From JACSRF01 sp963695505 (lineage in GTDB: Bacteria > Chloroflexota > Anaerolineae > Promineifilales > Promineifilaceae), in the NCBI GenBank assembly GCA_963695505.1, contig CAVOGX010000004.1, positions 66,525 through 130,524 of the forward strand: 64,000 nt of DNA. The letters are read 5' to 3'. Every line of letters starts with the position of its first letter. Positions within the stretch are counted from its first letter, which is position 1. The translations under genes were made by a program, and so were the position numbers. The notes beneath the pieces were generated by a model. The model made no database searches. It saw only the letters and a list, made by a program, of their open reading frames with translations, and was not told the DNA's origin. This document shows, piece by piece, positions 56,002-64,000 of the stretch.

Positions 56002-57900
56002 TTAGGGCTGCTGGGGAATCGTTAAGAAAGCGCTTGTTTCCACGTTGGAATCGGGTAAATAAGCCAAATGCGCGTGTACCACGTCAGTTACCATAGACAC
56101 GTAACGCCCGGTCAATTTAGTCCGTAAACGAAATGTCACCAGGCCATTTGCATCTGTCAACCCAATGTCTGTTTCCACCAGGCCGTCGGGATACTCAGTG
56201 GCTATGTACACAGTGGCATCGGCGACAGGCGCGCCAGCTTCATCTTCAACGGCTACTGTGGTAAAGAGATTGTAATTACGGCCGTTTTGCGTGTACGCCA
56301 TTTCTACATCGGCCACGTGCATACTTACAGTACCATTTTCCAGCCAATCCAGCGCCGCCTTTGCCTGCACCAGGCCAAACCCATACAGGTCATCTCGACC
56401 AGGATCGCCCAAGTCCAGCGCCGTTTGCTGCATCGCCACCCGAATTTGCTCATTGGTCCAGGCCGGGTTTGCACTCCAAAGCAAGGCGGCCACGGCCGAA
56501 ACGTGCGGCGTGGACATCGAGGTGCCGTCCCACGCCTCATATCCATTCCCCGGATACTCAAACTGGTTGGTTATCGTTGCTTCTGACCCCAGCTTGTTGG
56601 CAACCAAAAATAGGCCATCCTCCTGACTCAAGCTGGCGGCAATAATGGCTGACGAATTGCCATCGCCTAACGTACCAAAGAAATTGCCCGGTTCATTGTT
56701 GTAGATGATGGCTGCCGTACCACCGCTGTTCTGCACATTAATCACCTTGTCATAGAAGCTAACATCACCCCGCAGGCACAAAACTACCATACCCGCCCAA
56801 TCGCCGGTTGCGGTGCACAATCCACCATCAGTCAGAGGGCCAACGGCCGTTCCCAATGGCGCAAACTCAATACCATTCGCCACGTATGGAACACCATCAA
56901 CCAGCACTTCGGCCGTAGCCAGGTAGGACACCGTACTCAACACGCCCACGCCAGGGGCAGCCAGCTCCACCGCGTCGTTCATCTGCGAAAAATCGGCATG
57001 CTCATTATTGACGTCCACAGCCGCCACGGAAATAACCGAGTCGTAGGAAGCCGGGTAATGGTACTCCGTGGAACCATCATTGCTGGCTGCCGCCACGGAC
57101 AAAATGCCACGGCCGTAAACAGCGTTAAATGCCCGCTCCTCTTTGCCTGAACGAGTTGTTCCGCTTAAGCTCATGCTGATAACGTTAGCCCCTGCCTCTT
57201 CACAGGCGTAAGCCGCTGCCACCAGGTCAGAGCTGTGGCCAGCCGAAACCCACAGCCCATCGAAGTCAAAAATTTTAACGATGAAAAGATCGACATCGGG
57301 AGACACACCAATGACGCCTACATCATTGTCAATCCCGGCCACGGTGCCAGCGACATGCGAGCCGTGGCCGTTGCCATCATCGGTAAACAGCTCACCGGAA
57401 ATTTGGGATATGCCGTCTACGTCGTCTGGCAAATCTTCATGGACAGCCGAATAGCCAGTGTCGATGATGCAGACTTTTTTGCCCGCACCCCAATAGCCTT
57501 CGGCCCAAACTTCTGGCGCTTGTACGGCCGTTACGCCATAAGGCACCGTCTGCGCCAAATCTTCCGTCACCAATTCTGGCAGTGCATAAGCCGATTGCTC
57601 TGCTGCCAGATATCGCAACGGGTCTACTTCCACATCCACAACTCGCGGGTTATGGCGCAGGCCGTCTATAGCCTTCTGCGGCAAGGTGACCACAAAACTA
57701 TTTAATTCTGCAAACTCAAAATGGAACTGGGCATTTTCGCTTTTCAACAAACTTTGCACCGCATTACGCTGACCCGGTGCAAATTCTACGTATACCCGGA
57801 CGCGCTCCGGGGTACTATTGCTGGCGCTGACTGTCAGCGGCAGCAACACCAACAGAACTAGTAGAACCAATACCCAAGGACTTTTGGTTAATTTTGTCAT
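56002..57900 (-). CDS. Secreted subtilisin-like serine protease with PA and C-terminal Ig-like domain
   Basis: A 632-aa exported S8 peptidase. Signal peptide (WVLVLLVLLVLLPLTVSAS), an I9-like pro-domain (residues 31-100), and catalytic triad D147 in CIIDTGYS, H179 in GNGHGSHVAGT and S461 in DGTSMSTPHVSAVAALL, with the oxyanion Asn N274. A protease-associated (PA) domain is inserted at about 340-440 (TATGDWAGMVVLCLRGDVSF, SGGTAAIIYNNEPGNF). Residues 530-630 form an Ig-like or CARDB-type domain. A good ribosome site (GAGGAGAG) lies 9 bases upstream. It degrades external proteins for nutrition or processes surface proteins. Confidence 0.93.
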   Translation of the reverse strand: MTKLTKSPWVLVLLVLLVLLPLTVSASNSTPERVRVYVEFAPGQRNAVQSLLKSENAQFHFEFAELNSFVVTLPQKAIDGLRHNPRVVDVEVDPLRYLAAEQSAYALPELVTEDLAQTVPYGVTAVQAPEVWAEGYWGAGKKVCIIDTGYSAVHEDLPDDVDGISQISGELFTDDGNGHGSHVAGTVAGIDNDVGVIGVSPDVDLFIVKIFDFDGLWVSAGHSSDLVAAAYACEEAGANVISMSLSGTTRSGKEERAFNAVYGRGILSVAAASNDGSTEYHYPASYDSVISVAAVDVNNEHADFSQMNDAVELAAPGVGVLSTVSYLATAEVLVDGVPYVANGIEFAPLGTAVGPLTDGGLCTATGDWAGMVVLCLRGDVSFYDKVINVQNSGGTAAIIYNNEPGNFFGTLGDGNSSAIIAASLSQEDGLFLVANKLGSEATITNQFEYPGNGYEAWDGTSMSTPHVSAVAALLWSANPAWTNEQIRVAMQQTALDLGDPGRDDLYGFGLVQAKAALDWLENGTVSMHVADVEMAYTQNGRNYNLFTTVAVEDEAGAPVADATVYIATEYPDGLVETDIGLTDANGLVTFRLRTKLTGRYVSMVTDVVHAHLAYLPDSNVETSAFLTIPQQP

Positions 57901-58229
57901 GACTCGTATCTCTCCTCATATTCATGATTTTGTCTGAACACTCGGGAGTAATGGCTCCCCGATCATCAATAGAAACTGAATTTTTAATCGATATTCTTCC
58001 TCCTCTGGGCGGCTCCCACAGAGAAAAGCAAAATCACCCATGCAACAGCAACTCTCGCATAGGCAATACCAGGCAGCCACGCCACCGCAATTTTCTTGAT
58101 ATTTGGTTCAATTTGCCGGCTCCCGTTCCCCGTTTAGGTAGTATAAAGATCAAACTACCGGTATCTGGGGATTGTTCACCCGTCAGGGTAGCACATCCGG
58201 CTGTTTAATTTCAAGTGATAAAGATCACA
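57901..58229. other. 329-bp upstream region of the subtilase gene
   Basis: No gene seen. It holds the subtilase ribosome site (minus strand, near 57910-57918), a GGTAGT/ACTACC hairpin at 58137-58159 and two AAAGATCA words (58144-58151 and near 58220) that could be regulator sites. It also serves as the 3' end of the SDR gene. Confidence 0.4.
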
Positions 58230-59028
58230 TTATTTTTTGGGGCTAAATACATCTCGGCGACTAAAAGGGGCAGTTAGAAAGCGACCAACGAGCTTCGAGT
58301 TGGGTGCATAATTGAAGTGCGCGCCATGTTTCGCATTGGCCAACATTTTTTGCGCCAGCCAGGGAGCCACGTTTTCCACGCGGTCAGCAATAATGTTAAA
58401 GATGCCCTTTACCCGTTCTAGTTCCGCCGGTTTTTCCGTAAAGCGATCCAAAACCAGGTTGGTCATCACCATGCCCGGCTGCAAGGTACCAACAATTACA
58501 CCTGTGCCTTTAGCTTCTTTCATCAGCGCCTTGGAAAAATACGCCACGGCCGCTTTTGAAGTGCCATACACGCTCATACCCCGCCGCGTGCTGCCACCAG
58601 ACCCGAAACCTTCCATATTGTAAATCTGGCCTTGCCCCTGAGCCAGCATGCCCTGCATGGCCACCTGTGAACCATGCAGCATGCCCAACACGTTTACGTT
58701 CACCACTTCCTGGCTTTGCTCTGGCGGCAGCTCCCAAAAAGGCACGCTGTCATGGCCCAGACCGGCATTATTTACCCAGATATCCACCTGCCCCATGAGC
58801 ACTACAGCAAAATCCCACAGCGCCTGTATCTCGGCGCGGTCGGACACAACCGCCGCGCAGCCGTGAACCCGATTTGGGATCGTATTGAACTGCTAGCTGT
58901 GCGCAGGCTTCATCCACACTGTGTTGGGAACGGCCGTTCACCACCACCTGGCAGCCAGAGGCCAAAAAGGCCACAGCCAATCCAAACCCAATGCCCCGCG
59001 TGCTCCCCGTAATCACCACATTTTTCAT
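58230..59028 (-). CDS. Short-chain dehydrogenase/reductase (one frameshift)
   Basis: An SDR of about 265 residues when joined. The N-terminal part (start 59028, KNVVITGSTRGIGFGLAVAF) gives the NAD(P) motif TGxxxGIG. The rest has VDIWVNNAGLGH, catalytic Y and K in SVYGTSKAAVAYF, and LQPGMVMTNL. A net +1 break near 58870 shifts the frame at VHGCAAVVSDRAEIQAL. Substrate is unknown; the YGTSK and NNAG motifs argue for a working classical SDR, so the break may be an error. The longer in-frame codon at 59058 is less likely than MKNVVITG. Confidence 0.82.
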
Positions 59029-59178
59029 AATCAGCCTCACCTGTTTTCCTGTTGACAACGCTGGGCTATGTTACAGCAAGGTAAACAGGCGGCAAAACCA
59101 CCTTAAACAACCCCCTTATTCTATACAAATGTACCTTATAGTATTACAATGAAAGTGGGAGCTAACCAAATGAGGTGC

Positions 59179-59781
59179 ATGATGAAACACAGAATTTCCT
59201 TACTCATACTGCTTTATGTCTTTACTCTATTCCTGGTGTCATGCGGCGAAACAGCAGAGGAAACGGCCGTTACGCCCACTTCTACCCCCGCAACCGAAGC
59301 CCCTACCGCCGTCATTGTGGCTCGCAACGCCGTCCTCGATTTCCTGCGCACCAGCGCCAACATCTGCGTGCCCCCCGAGGGCGTCAACTGGCAAACCAGC
59401 ACCGCCCCTGAAAAAACCCCTGCTGGCTTTGGCGTTTACCGCTTCTTTGCCGAAGAGTGCACCATCACCGTCTCTTACGCACTGGATGATCCAGACCCGC
59501 TCTACAACGTTGCCCTGAGCCACGCCGTTACCGGCTTTTGCTGGCAGGCCATGGTCAACAGCAGCGGTGAGGTGGTAAAAACGGGGAACGCCGCCCAGAT
59601 TGAACCTGAAGGCAACCCGGCCGCCATCTATTGTGCCCAGCAAGGGTACAGCTACGAAATTCGCACCCTGGCCGACGGTACCGAATGTGGATCGTGCGTC
59701 TTTCCTGACGGGTCTGCCTGCAAAGGGTGGGACTTCTTCCACGGCACCTGCCAGCCAGGAGATAACCCGGCGGAAGAGTAA
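59179..59781 (+). CDS. DUF333-type secreted lipoprotein
   Basis: A protein of about 200 aa beginning with a basic N-terminus, a hydrophobic stretch and a lipobox LFLVSC, with the Cys followed by GETAEET and a Thr/Pro-rich linker. The C-terminal 45 residues contain the DUF333 pattern AIYCAQQGYSYEIRTLADG, followed by five spaced Cys (likely disulfides). A second Cys-containing domain precedes it. GAGGTG upstream supports the ATG at 59179 or 59182. Such small lipoproteins have been named hemolysin-like without proof. Probably membrane-anchored and exported. Confidence 0.8.
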   Translation: MMKHRISLLILLYVFTLFLVSCGETAEETAVTPTSTPATEAPTAVIVARNAVLDFLRTSANICVPPEGVNWQTSTAPEKTPAGFGVYRFFAEECTITVSYALDDPDPLYNVALSHAVTGFCWQAMVNSSGEVVKTGNAAQIEPEGNPAAIYCAQQGYSYEIRTLADGTECGSCVFPDGSACKGWDFFHGTCQPGDNPAEE

Positions 59782-59852
59782 GCTTCAAGATCTGACCATG
59801 ATTTAAGGTAAGTTTTTTTTCAAAGCCCGGCAGTGTGTTACCATCTGCGATT

Positions 59853-61079
59853 ATGACTTCGCCTGCCGGAAACTTTTACCGGTCCTTGATTGGTCCACTT
59901 TTTGTGCCTACCTTTTTGACGGCCATGCTGCTGGGCATTGCCGACCCTGTGCTCCCTCTGTACCTCCAGGAAAGTGGTGCTTCCTACGCCGTGGTGGGTA
60001 TTGTCATTTCAGCGCTGGAAATTGGGCGGCTTATTGCGGCGCTGCCCAGCAGTGGGGTGCTTACGCGCTTTACCATGCGCCGCACCATGCTGGCCGGATT
60101 GGGCATTCTCACCGCGGCCCTGCTGGTCATGGCGATGGTCAGTACTTTGGCCGTGGTATTTGCCGCCTGGCTGCTGGCGGGTATTGGCCTCACCCTGTAT
60201 GAACTGGCCAGGCACCAGTTTATTGCCGTGCACATTGCCAACCAAACCCGGGGCCGAGCAGTAGCTCTCATTGGCGGGGTTTTTCGGTTGGCAGGCGTCA
60301 TTGGACCCATTGTAGGCGGCTGGGTGGCCCAGACCGCCGGATATCGCGCGCCATTTTGGGTGATGGCCGGTCTGGCGGTGGTTACGGCCGTTATCGTGCT
60401 GCGCTACATGCCACCCCAACTGCGCCCTACCCAACCCTTTTCTCTGTCAGCTTACGGTAAAGAATTGGCCGAAACCTTTCGTGAAAACCGGCAGGTTCTA
60501 CTGGTGGCGGGCAGCGGCCAGTTGATGATGCAGCTCGTGCGGCGCACGCGCAGCGTCATCGTGCCCCTGTACGCTGCTAACATCATTGGTCTGGACGTCG
60601 CTTCTGTGGGCGTGGTGATCAGCATCGGGGCCGCGCTGGATACCGTGCTCTTTCCGGTAGCGGGCTGGCTGATAGATCGCTTTGGCCGCAAAATGGCCAT
60701 CATTCCCAGCCTGCTGCTGCAGGCGGGCGGGCTGCTGCTCATGCCCTTGGCGGCCACCTTTGCCGGTTTGGTAAGCGTCGTTTGCCTGATTGGCTTTGGC
60801 AACGGCATCAGCGCCGGCACCATGCTCACCCTGGGCGCTGACCTGGCTCCGCAAGAGCGGCGCACGCCATTTTTGGGATTGTGGCGCATTTCCAACTCTC
60901 TGGGTTTTGCTCTGGGACCCAATATCGTCGGTACGGTAGCCGCGCTGCTGACGTTACCCCTGGCCAGCATGGCGGCTGGGGTCATCGGACTTTTCGCCGC
61001 TGTTTTATTTTACCGGTTTGTGCCGGAAACTCTGGAACGGCCGTCTCAAACCGTTACCTTTCCCGCCAAACCAGGATAA
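59853..61079 (+). CDS. Major facilitator superfamily transporter
   Basis: A 408-aa membrane protein with twelve hydrophobic segments. It has the MFS loop 2-3 and interdomain patterns (ALEIGRLIAALPSSGVLTRF and WLIDRFGRKMAIIPSL, the latter the classic D-R-x-G-R-K). The start is ATG 59853 (MTSPAGNFY); an in-frame GTG at 59835 is less likely. Substrate is unknown, resembling drug or sugar exporters. Followed by the MalY-type lyase 90 bp downstream in the same direction. Confidence 0.9.
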   Translation: MTSPAGNFYRSLIGPLFVPTFLTAMLLGIADPVLPLYLQESGASYAVVGIVISALEIGRLIAALPSSGVLTRFTMRRTMLAGLGILTAALLVMAMVSTLAVVFAAWLLAGIGLTLYELARHQFIAVHIANQTRGRAVALIGGVFRLAGVIGPIVGGWVAQTAGYRAPFWVMAGLAVVTAVIVLRYMPPQLRPTQPFSLSAYGKELAETFRENRQVLLVAGSGQLMMQLVRRTRSVIVPLYAANIIGLDVASVGVVISIGAALDTVLFPVAGWLIDRFGRKMAIIPSLLLQAGGLLLMPLAATFAGLVSVVCLIGFGNGISAGTMLTLGADLAPQERRTPFLGLWRISNSLGFALGPNIVGTVAALLTLPLASMAAGVIGLFAAVLFYRFVPETLERPSQTVTFPAKPG

Positions 61080-61169
61080 TGACCACCCTATTTCCATTAC
61101 ATCCCTGCCCGGAGAGCGTGTTAAAATAAGTGCCTCAGCAGGACAGTTAGATTGCACGAGGAGCAGCCC

Positions 61170-62381
61170 ATGACCTACAACTTTGATGAAGAAATCAGCC
61201 GCAAAGGCACCTCCAGCATTAAGTGGGAATTCTTGTTTGAGAATTTTAAGCCCGTGTACGGCGATCATGCCGACCCCAAATATGGGCGCGACCGCATTCT
61301 GCCCATGTGGGTGGCAGACATGGATTTCCAGGGGCCGCCAGCCATGATTGAGGCGCTGGTTCAGCGGGCGCAGCACGGCATCTTTGGCTATTCACTGGCG
61401 ACGGACGCTTACTACGAAGCGGTTATGGGCTGGATGCAGGAGCGGTACGGCCGTTCCTTGGAGCAGGAGTGGTTCGTCATTACGCCGGGGGTGGTGCCCG
61501 CCATCAACATGATGATCGAGACTTTTTTGCAGCCTGGAGGGAAGGTATTGGTACAGCGCCCGGTCTACTATCCCTTCTTTACAGCCATCGAAAACAACGG
61601 CGGGGTGATCGTGTCGAACTCATTGGTCTATGAAAACGGCCGTTACACCATGGACTTCGATGATCTAGCCGAAAAAGCGGCGGATCCGGAGGTAAGCATT
61701 GCCATTTTGTGCCATCCTCATAACCCCGTGGGTCGTGTCTGGACAGCAGATGAATTGACCCGCTTTGGCCATATTTGCCTGGAGAATAACGTCATGGTCA
61801 TCTCTGATGAAATTCATTGCGACCTGATTTACGATGGGCATACCTTCACCTCCTTTGCCACCCTTGGCCCTGAATTTGTCGAAAACAGCATTGTTTGCAC
61901 TGCGCCAAGCAAAACCTTCAACATTGCCGGACTCAAAACCTCGAACATCATCATCACTAAGAAAGAATGGCGCGAAAAACTGATGCTGACCCTGATGCGC
62001 CATGGGCTGATGGGCAGCAATGTTTTTGGCCTGGTGGCCACAGAAGCCGCATACAGGCACGGCGCTGATTGGTTAGCAGCGGTGATGGGATACGTGCAGG
62101 AAAATTACCGCTTTATGGTGGACTACCTGGCTGAGCACCTGCCGCAGCTCAAAGTGGTGCCGCCAGAAGGAACTTACCTGGTGTGGGTAGACTGCCGGGC
62201 GCTGGGCTTGGACCCCAAAGCGCGCAAAGAATTGATGATGGGCAAGGCGAAAGTATTTTTAGACGAGGGTGAGATGTTTGGCCCAGAAGGGGAAGGCTTT
62301 GAGCGTTTCAACATTGCCTGCCCTCGCGCCATTTTGGAAGAAGCCCTGGACAGAATCAGAACGGCCGTTTCCAAACTTTAG
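61170..62381 (+). CDS. MalY/PatB-type PLP-dependent C-S lyase (cystathionine beta-lyase-like)
   Basis: A 403-aa fold-type I aminotransferase-like enzyme. It begins NFDEEISRKGTSSIKWEF, a typical MalY/PatB start. PLP features include HPHNPVGRVW, VISDEIHCDLIY and the Schiff-base Lys in APSKTFNIAGL, and the C-terminal Arg lies in FERFNIACPRA. Members split cystathionine or cysteine to release thiol, ammonia and pyruvate. Proximity to cysDN suggests a sulfur-metabolism role. GAGGAG at 61158-61163 supports the ATG at 61170. Confidence 0.9.
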   Translation: MTYNFDEEISRKGTSSIKWEFLFENFKPVYGDHADPKYGRDRILPMWVADMDFQGPPAMIEALVQRAQHGIFGYSLATDAYYEAVMGWMQERYGRSLEQEWFVITPGVVPAINMMIETFLQPGGKVLVQRPVYYPFFTAIENNGGVIVSNSLVYENGRYTMDFDDLAEKAADPEVSIAILCHPHNPVGRVWTADELTRFGHICLENNVMVISDEIHCDLIYDGHTFTSFATLGPEFVENSIVCTAPSKTFNIAGLKTSNIIITKKEWREKLMLTLMRHGLMGSNVFGLVATEAAYRHGADWLAAVMGYVQENYRFMVDYLAEHLPQLKVVPPEGTYLVWVDCRALGLDPKARKELMMGKAKVFLDEGEMFGPEGEGFERFNIACPRAILEEALDRIRTAVSKL

Positions 62382-62447
62382 CATGCCAGGTACGGCTAAC
62401 GAAAATAAAGGCGGTTAATCTTAGGTGGGTTGCCCTGTCATTTTAAG

Positions 62448-62494
62448 CCTATACTTTTGGGTCATGGGCAGTTAGGACCAAATCACCTATACTT
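62448..62494 (+). promoter_or_regulatory. Repeated CCTATACTT words upstream of cysD
   Basis: CCTATACTT occurs at 62448-62456 and again at 62486-62494. Each contains TATACT, a 5-of-6 match to the -10 box; the second has a weak -35 (TGGGCA at 62465-62470) at 17 bp. They may be a promoter plus a regulator site for the sulfate-assimilation genes. Confidence 0.4.
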
Positions 62495-62598
62495 CCCCGG
62501 CTAATAGCAGCAAACTCGCGCTGTACGCATACATTCACACTTAAAAACCCATCAGTTAATTGGCTTTGTAAGAAAACCGTTCTTTAATCGAGGGCTGG

Positions 62599-62627
62599 CG
62601 GCAGCCGCACCATGCCTCATGCTGCCG
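62599..62627 (+). promoter_or_regulatory. Leader hairpin before cysD
   Basis: A 7-bp perfect stem (CGGCAGC with GCTGCCG) and 15-base loop, ending about 10 bases before the AAGGA ribosome site of cysD. No known riboswitch consensus was recognised, so a role in translation control is only a guess. Confidence 0.35.
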
Positions 62628-62649
62628 AATATCTTTGAAGGAAATAATT

Positions 62650-63546
62650 ATGCTGTATAACCATTTGAAAATTCTAGAATCTGAAGCAATTTACGTGATG
62701 AGAGAGGTGGCGGCGCAGTTTGAACGGCCGTTCCTCCTCTTCTCTGGTGGCAAAGATTCTATCATCCTGGCCCATTTGGCCCGTAAAGCCTTCCATCCGG
62801 GAAACATCCCCTTTACCTTCCTGCACATCGACACCGGTCACAATTTCCCTGAAACATTGACCTTCCGCGATGCCCTCATGGATAAGTTAGGGGCACGGCT
62901 GGTAGTGCGCTACGTGCAGGACAGCATCGACCAGGGGCGCGTGGTGGAGGAAACCGGTCCTTACGCCAGCCGCAATGGCCTGCAAACCGTTACTTTGCTC
63001 GATGCCCTCCTTGAATTCAAGGTAGATGCCGCCATTGGCGGGGCGCGCCGCGACGAAGAAAAGGCCCGCGCCAAGGAGCGATTTTTCTCCCATCGCGACG
63101 AGTTTGGCCAGTGGGACCCCAAAAACCAGCGCCCGGAATTGTGGAATTTATATAACGGCCGAAAAAAACAAAACGAGCACTTCCGCATCTTCCCTATTAG
63201 CAATTGGACTGAGCTCGACGTGTGGCAGTACATCCAGTTGGAAGGTATCGAACTCCCTTCACTCTACTTTACCCACGATCGTGACATCATCAACCGTGAC
63301 GGCGTGCTTTTGGCGGCTTCTGACATTGTGTACCCCGTACCTGGCGAAACCGTCGAACGCAAGCTCATCCGCTTCCGCACCATCGGGGACATGACCTGCA
63401 CTGGCGCCGTGGAATCCAGCGCCAGCACCATTGACGACATTGTTAGCGAGGTCGCCTCAGCCCGCGTCACTGAACGCGGCGCCCGCACCGATGACAAGCG
63501 CTCAGAAGCAGCCATGGAAGACCGCAAAAAGGCCGGGTATTTCTAA
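62650..63546 (+). CDS. cysD: Sulfate adenylyltransferase subunit 2
   Basis: A 298-aa ATP sulfurylase small subunit that makes APS from sulfate and ATP. It carries the PP-loop FSGGKDSI, HIDTGHNFPET, GGARRDEEKARAKERFFS, RIFPISNWTELDVWQYI and the C-terminal R-RxxxGARTDDK. AAGGA upstream supports ATG 62650 over the in-frame codon at 62635. Followed by cysN on the same strand. Partner CysN drives the reaction by GTP hydrolysis. Confidence 0.97.
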   Translation: MLYNHLKILESEAIYVMREVAAQFERPFLLFSGGKDSIILAHLARKAFHPGNIPFTFLHIDTGHNFPETLTFRDALMDKLGARLVVRYVQDSIDQGRVVEETGPYASRNGLQTVTLLDALLEFKVDAAIGGARRDEEKARAKERFFSHRDEFGQWDPKNQRPELWNLYNGRKKQNEHFRIFPISNWTELDVWQYIQLEGIELPSLYFTHDRDIINRDGVLLAASDIVYPVPGETVERKLIRFRTIGDMTCTGAVESSASTIDDIVSEVASARVTERGARTDDKRSEAAMEDRKKAGYF

Positions 63547-63640
63547 AAAGGGGATCAAGGATCAAAAGTTTGGAGATGGTTGCAAATCATGGACAATCCC
63601 CAGTCTCCAGTCTCCAATCTTCATCCACAAAGGTAAGAGC
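63547..63640. repeat. Spacer between cysD and cysN with doubled words
   Basis: It contains GGATCAAGGATCAAA, GTTTGGAGATGG and CCAGTCTCCAGTCTCCAATC. The TGGAGA and TCTCCA words are complementary, so this also resembles the fold-back spacers, with a third vocabulary. Confidence 0.45.
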
Positions 63641-64000
63641 ATGACACAGACAACGCAACAAATAGAATTACTACGCTTCACGACGGCCGGCAGCGTGGAT
63701 GATGGTAAAAGCACCCTGATCGGCCGTTTGCTTTACGATTCTAAATCAATTTTCGAAGATCAGATGGAAGCGGTGGAGCGGGCCAGTGAGAGCCGCGGCG
63801 ATGAAGAAGTAGACCTGGCCCTTCTCACCGATGGCCTGCGCGCTGAACGAGAGCAAAAAATTACCATTGACGTAGCTTACCGCTATTTTGCCACCCCCAA
63901 GCGGAAGTTTATCATTGCCGACACCCCGGGCCACATCCAATACACCCGCAATATGGTTACCGGAGCTTCCACGGCCGAACTTGCCATCATTCTCATTGAC
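63641..64000 (+). CDS. cysN: Sulfate adenylyltransferase subunit 1 (GTPase), C-terminus beyond window
   Basis: The first 120 codons of an EF-Tu-like GTPase: GSVDDGKSTLIGRLLYDSK (G1), the switch region TDGLRAEREQKITIDVAYRY with ITID replacing the usual GITID, and the G3 motif DTPGHIQYTRNM. CysN stimulates APS formation by CysD. Family length is about 430-640 aa, so most of it lies beyond the edge, and whether an APS kinase domain (CysC) is fused cannot be seen. ATG at 63641 with AAGGTAAG about 6 bases upstream. Confidence 0.95.
   Translation, partial: MTQTTQQIELLRFTTAGSVDDGKSTLIGRLLYDSKSIFEDQMEAVERASESRGDEEVDLALLTDGLRAEREQKITIDVAYRYFATPKRKFIIADTPGHIQYTRNMVTGASTAELAIILID

Noticed and set aside
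62382..62649. SAM-type riboswitch before cysD
   Set aside because: No SAM-I, SAM-II or similar consensus elements (kink-turn, conserved junction bases) could be matched by eye.

Overview
The window looks like a stretch of chromosome from a member of the Chloroflexota (Anaerolineae-like), most likely from an environmental assembly. This placement is inference. It rests on the gene mix: GAF-rich two-component proteins, ELWxxDGT and beta-helix secreted proteins ending in a YLPxI tail, a STAND-like ATPase with a death-like N-terminal domain, a 3-hydroxyacyl-CoA dehydrogenase/hydratase fusion and moderately high GC. No rRNA, tRNA or CRISPR array was seen. The palindrome ACGGCCGT occurs roughly 65-70 times by eye, mostly inside genes, and is absent from an AT-rich island at 27.3-29.8 kb that carries an insertion sequence.

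Layout. 1-1.5 kb: murJ (C-terminus beyond the edge), divergent from a GH13 amylase. 3.3-11.6 kb: a signalling operon of two single-domain response regulators, a membrane GAF protein without kinase domain, a GAF histidine kinase, a threonine-synthase/receiver fusion and a receiver-histidine kinase. 11.6-17.3 kb: DMT transporter, GNAT acyltransferase, GT4 glycosyltransferase, hemolysin III-like protein, deoxynucleoside kinase, nitroreductase. 17.3-19.9 kb: secreted beta-helix protein and a peroxiredoxin-like gene whose full frame contains one in-frame UGA at the expected active-site cysteine, followed by a good bacterial SECIS-like hairpin, so probably a selenoprotein. 20.2-27.3 kb: RarD, RNA methyltransferases, MerR/GyrI regulators, an ABC exporter. 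27.3-29.7 kb: AT-rich island with a HEPN-like gene truncated by an IS5-type element. 29.8-37.6 kb: beta-oxidation genes (thiolase, FadN-like, two acyl-CoA dehydrogenases) downstream of folK-folP, with odd fold-back spacers between genes. 37.8-49 kb: M23 peptidase, SLC13 transporter, HAD phosphatase, a voltage-sensor channel with a GAF domain and aberrant filter next to a death-domain/ATPase gene, DUF423, rhodanese, HMG-CoA lyase, DinB-like, PPSR and polysaccharide deacetylase. 49-64 kb: hydrolase/acyl-CoA synthetase fusion, ELW-repeat protein, GAF-PP2C phosphatase, subtilase, SDR, DUF333 lipoprotein, MFS, MalY-type lyase, cysD-cysN (runs off the edge).

The genes together suggest a heterotroph that degrades fatty acids and leucine-type carbon, secretes large repeat proteins and proteases, assimilates sulfate and invests in signalling. 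Six genes carry frameshifts (about 16 breaks, nearly all net +1), concentrated at 7.4-9.6 and 30-33.2 kb. The bias points to base-calling or assembly insertions more than to gene decay. All calls are by reading the sequence; no database search was run.
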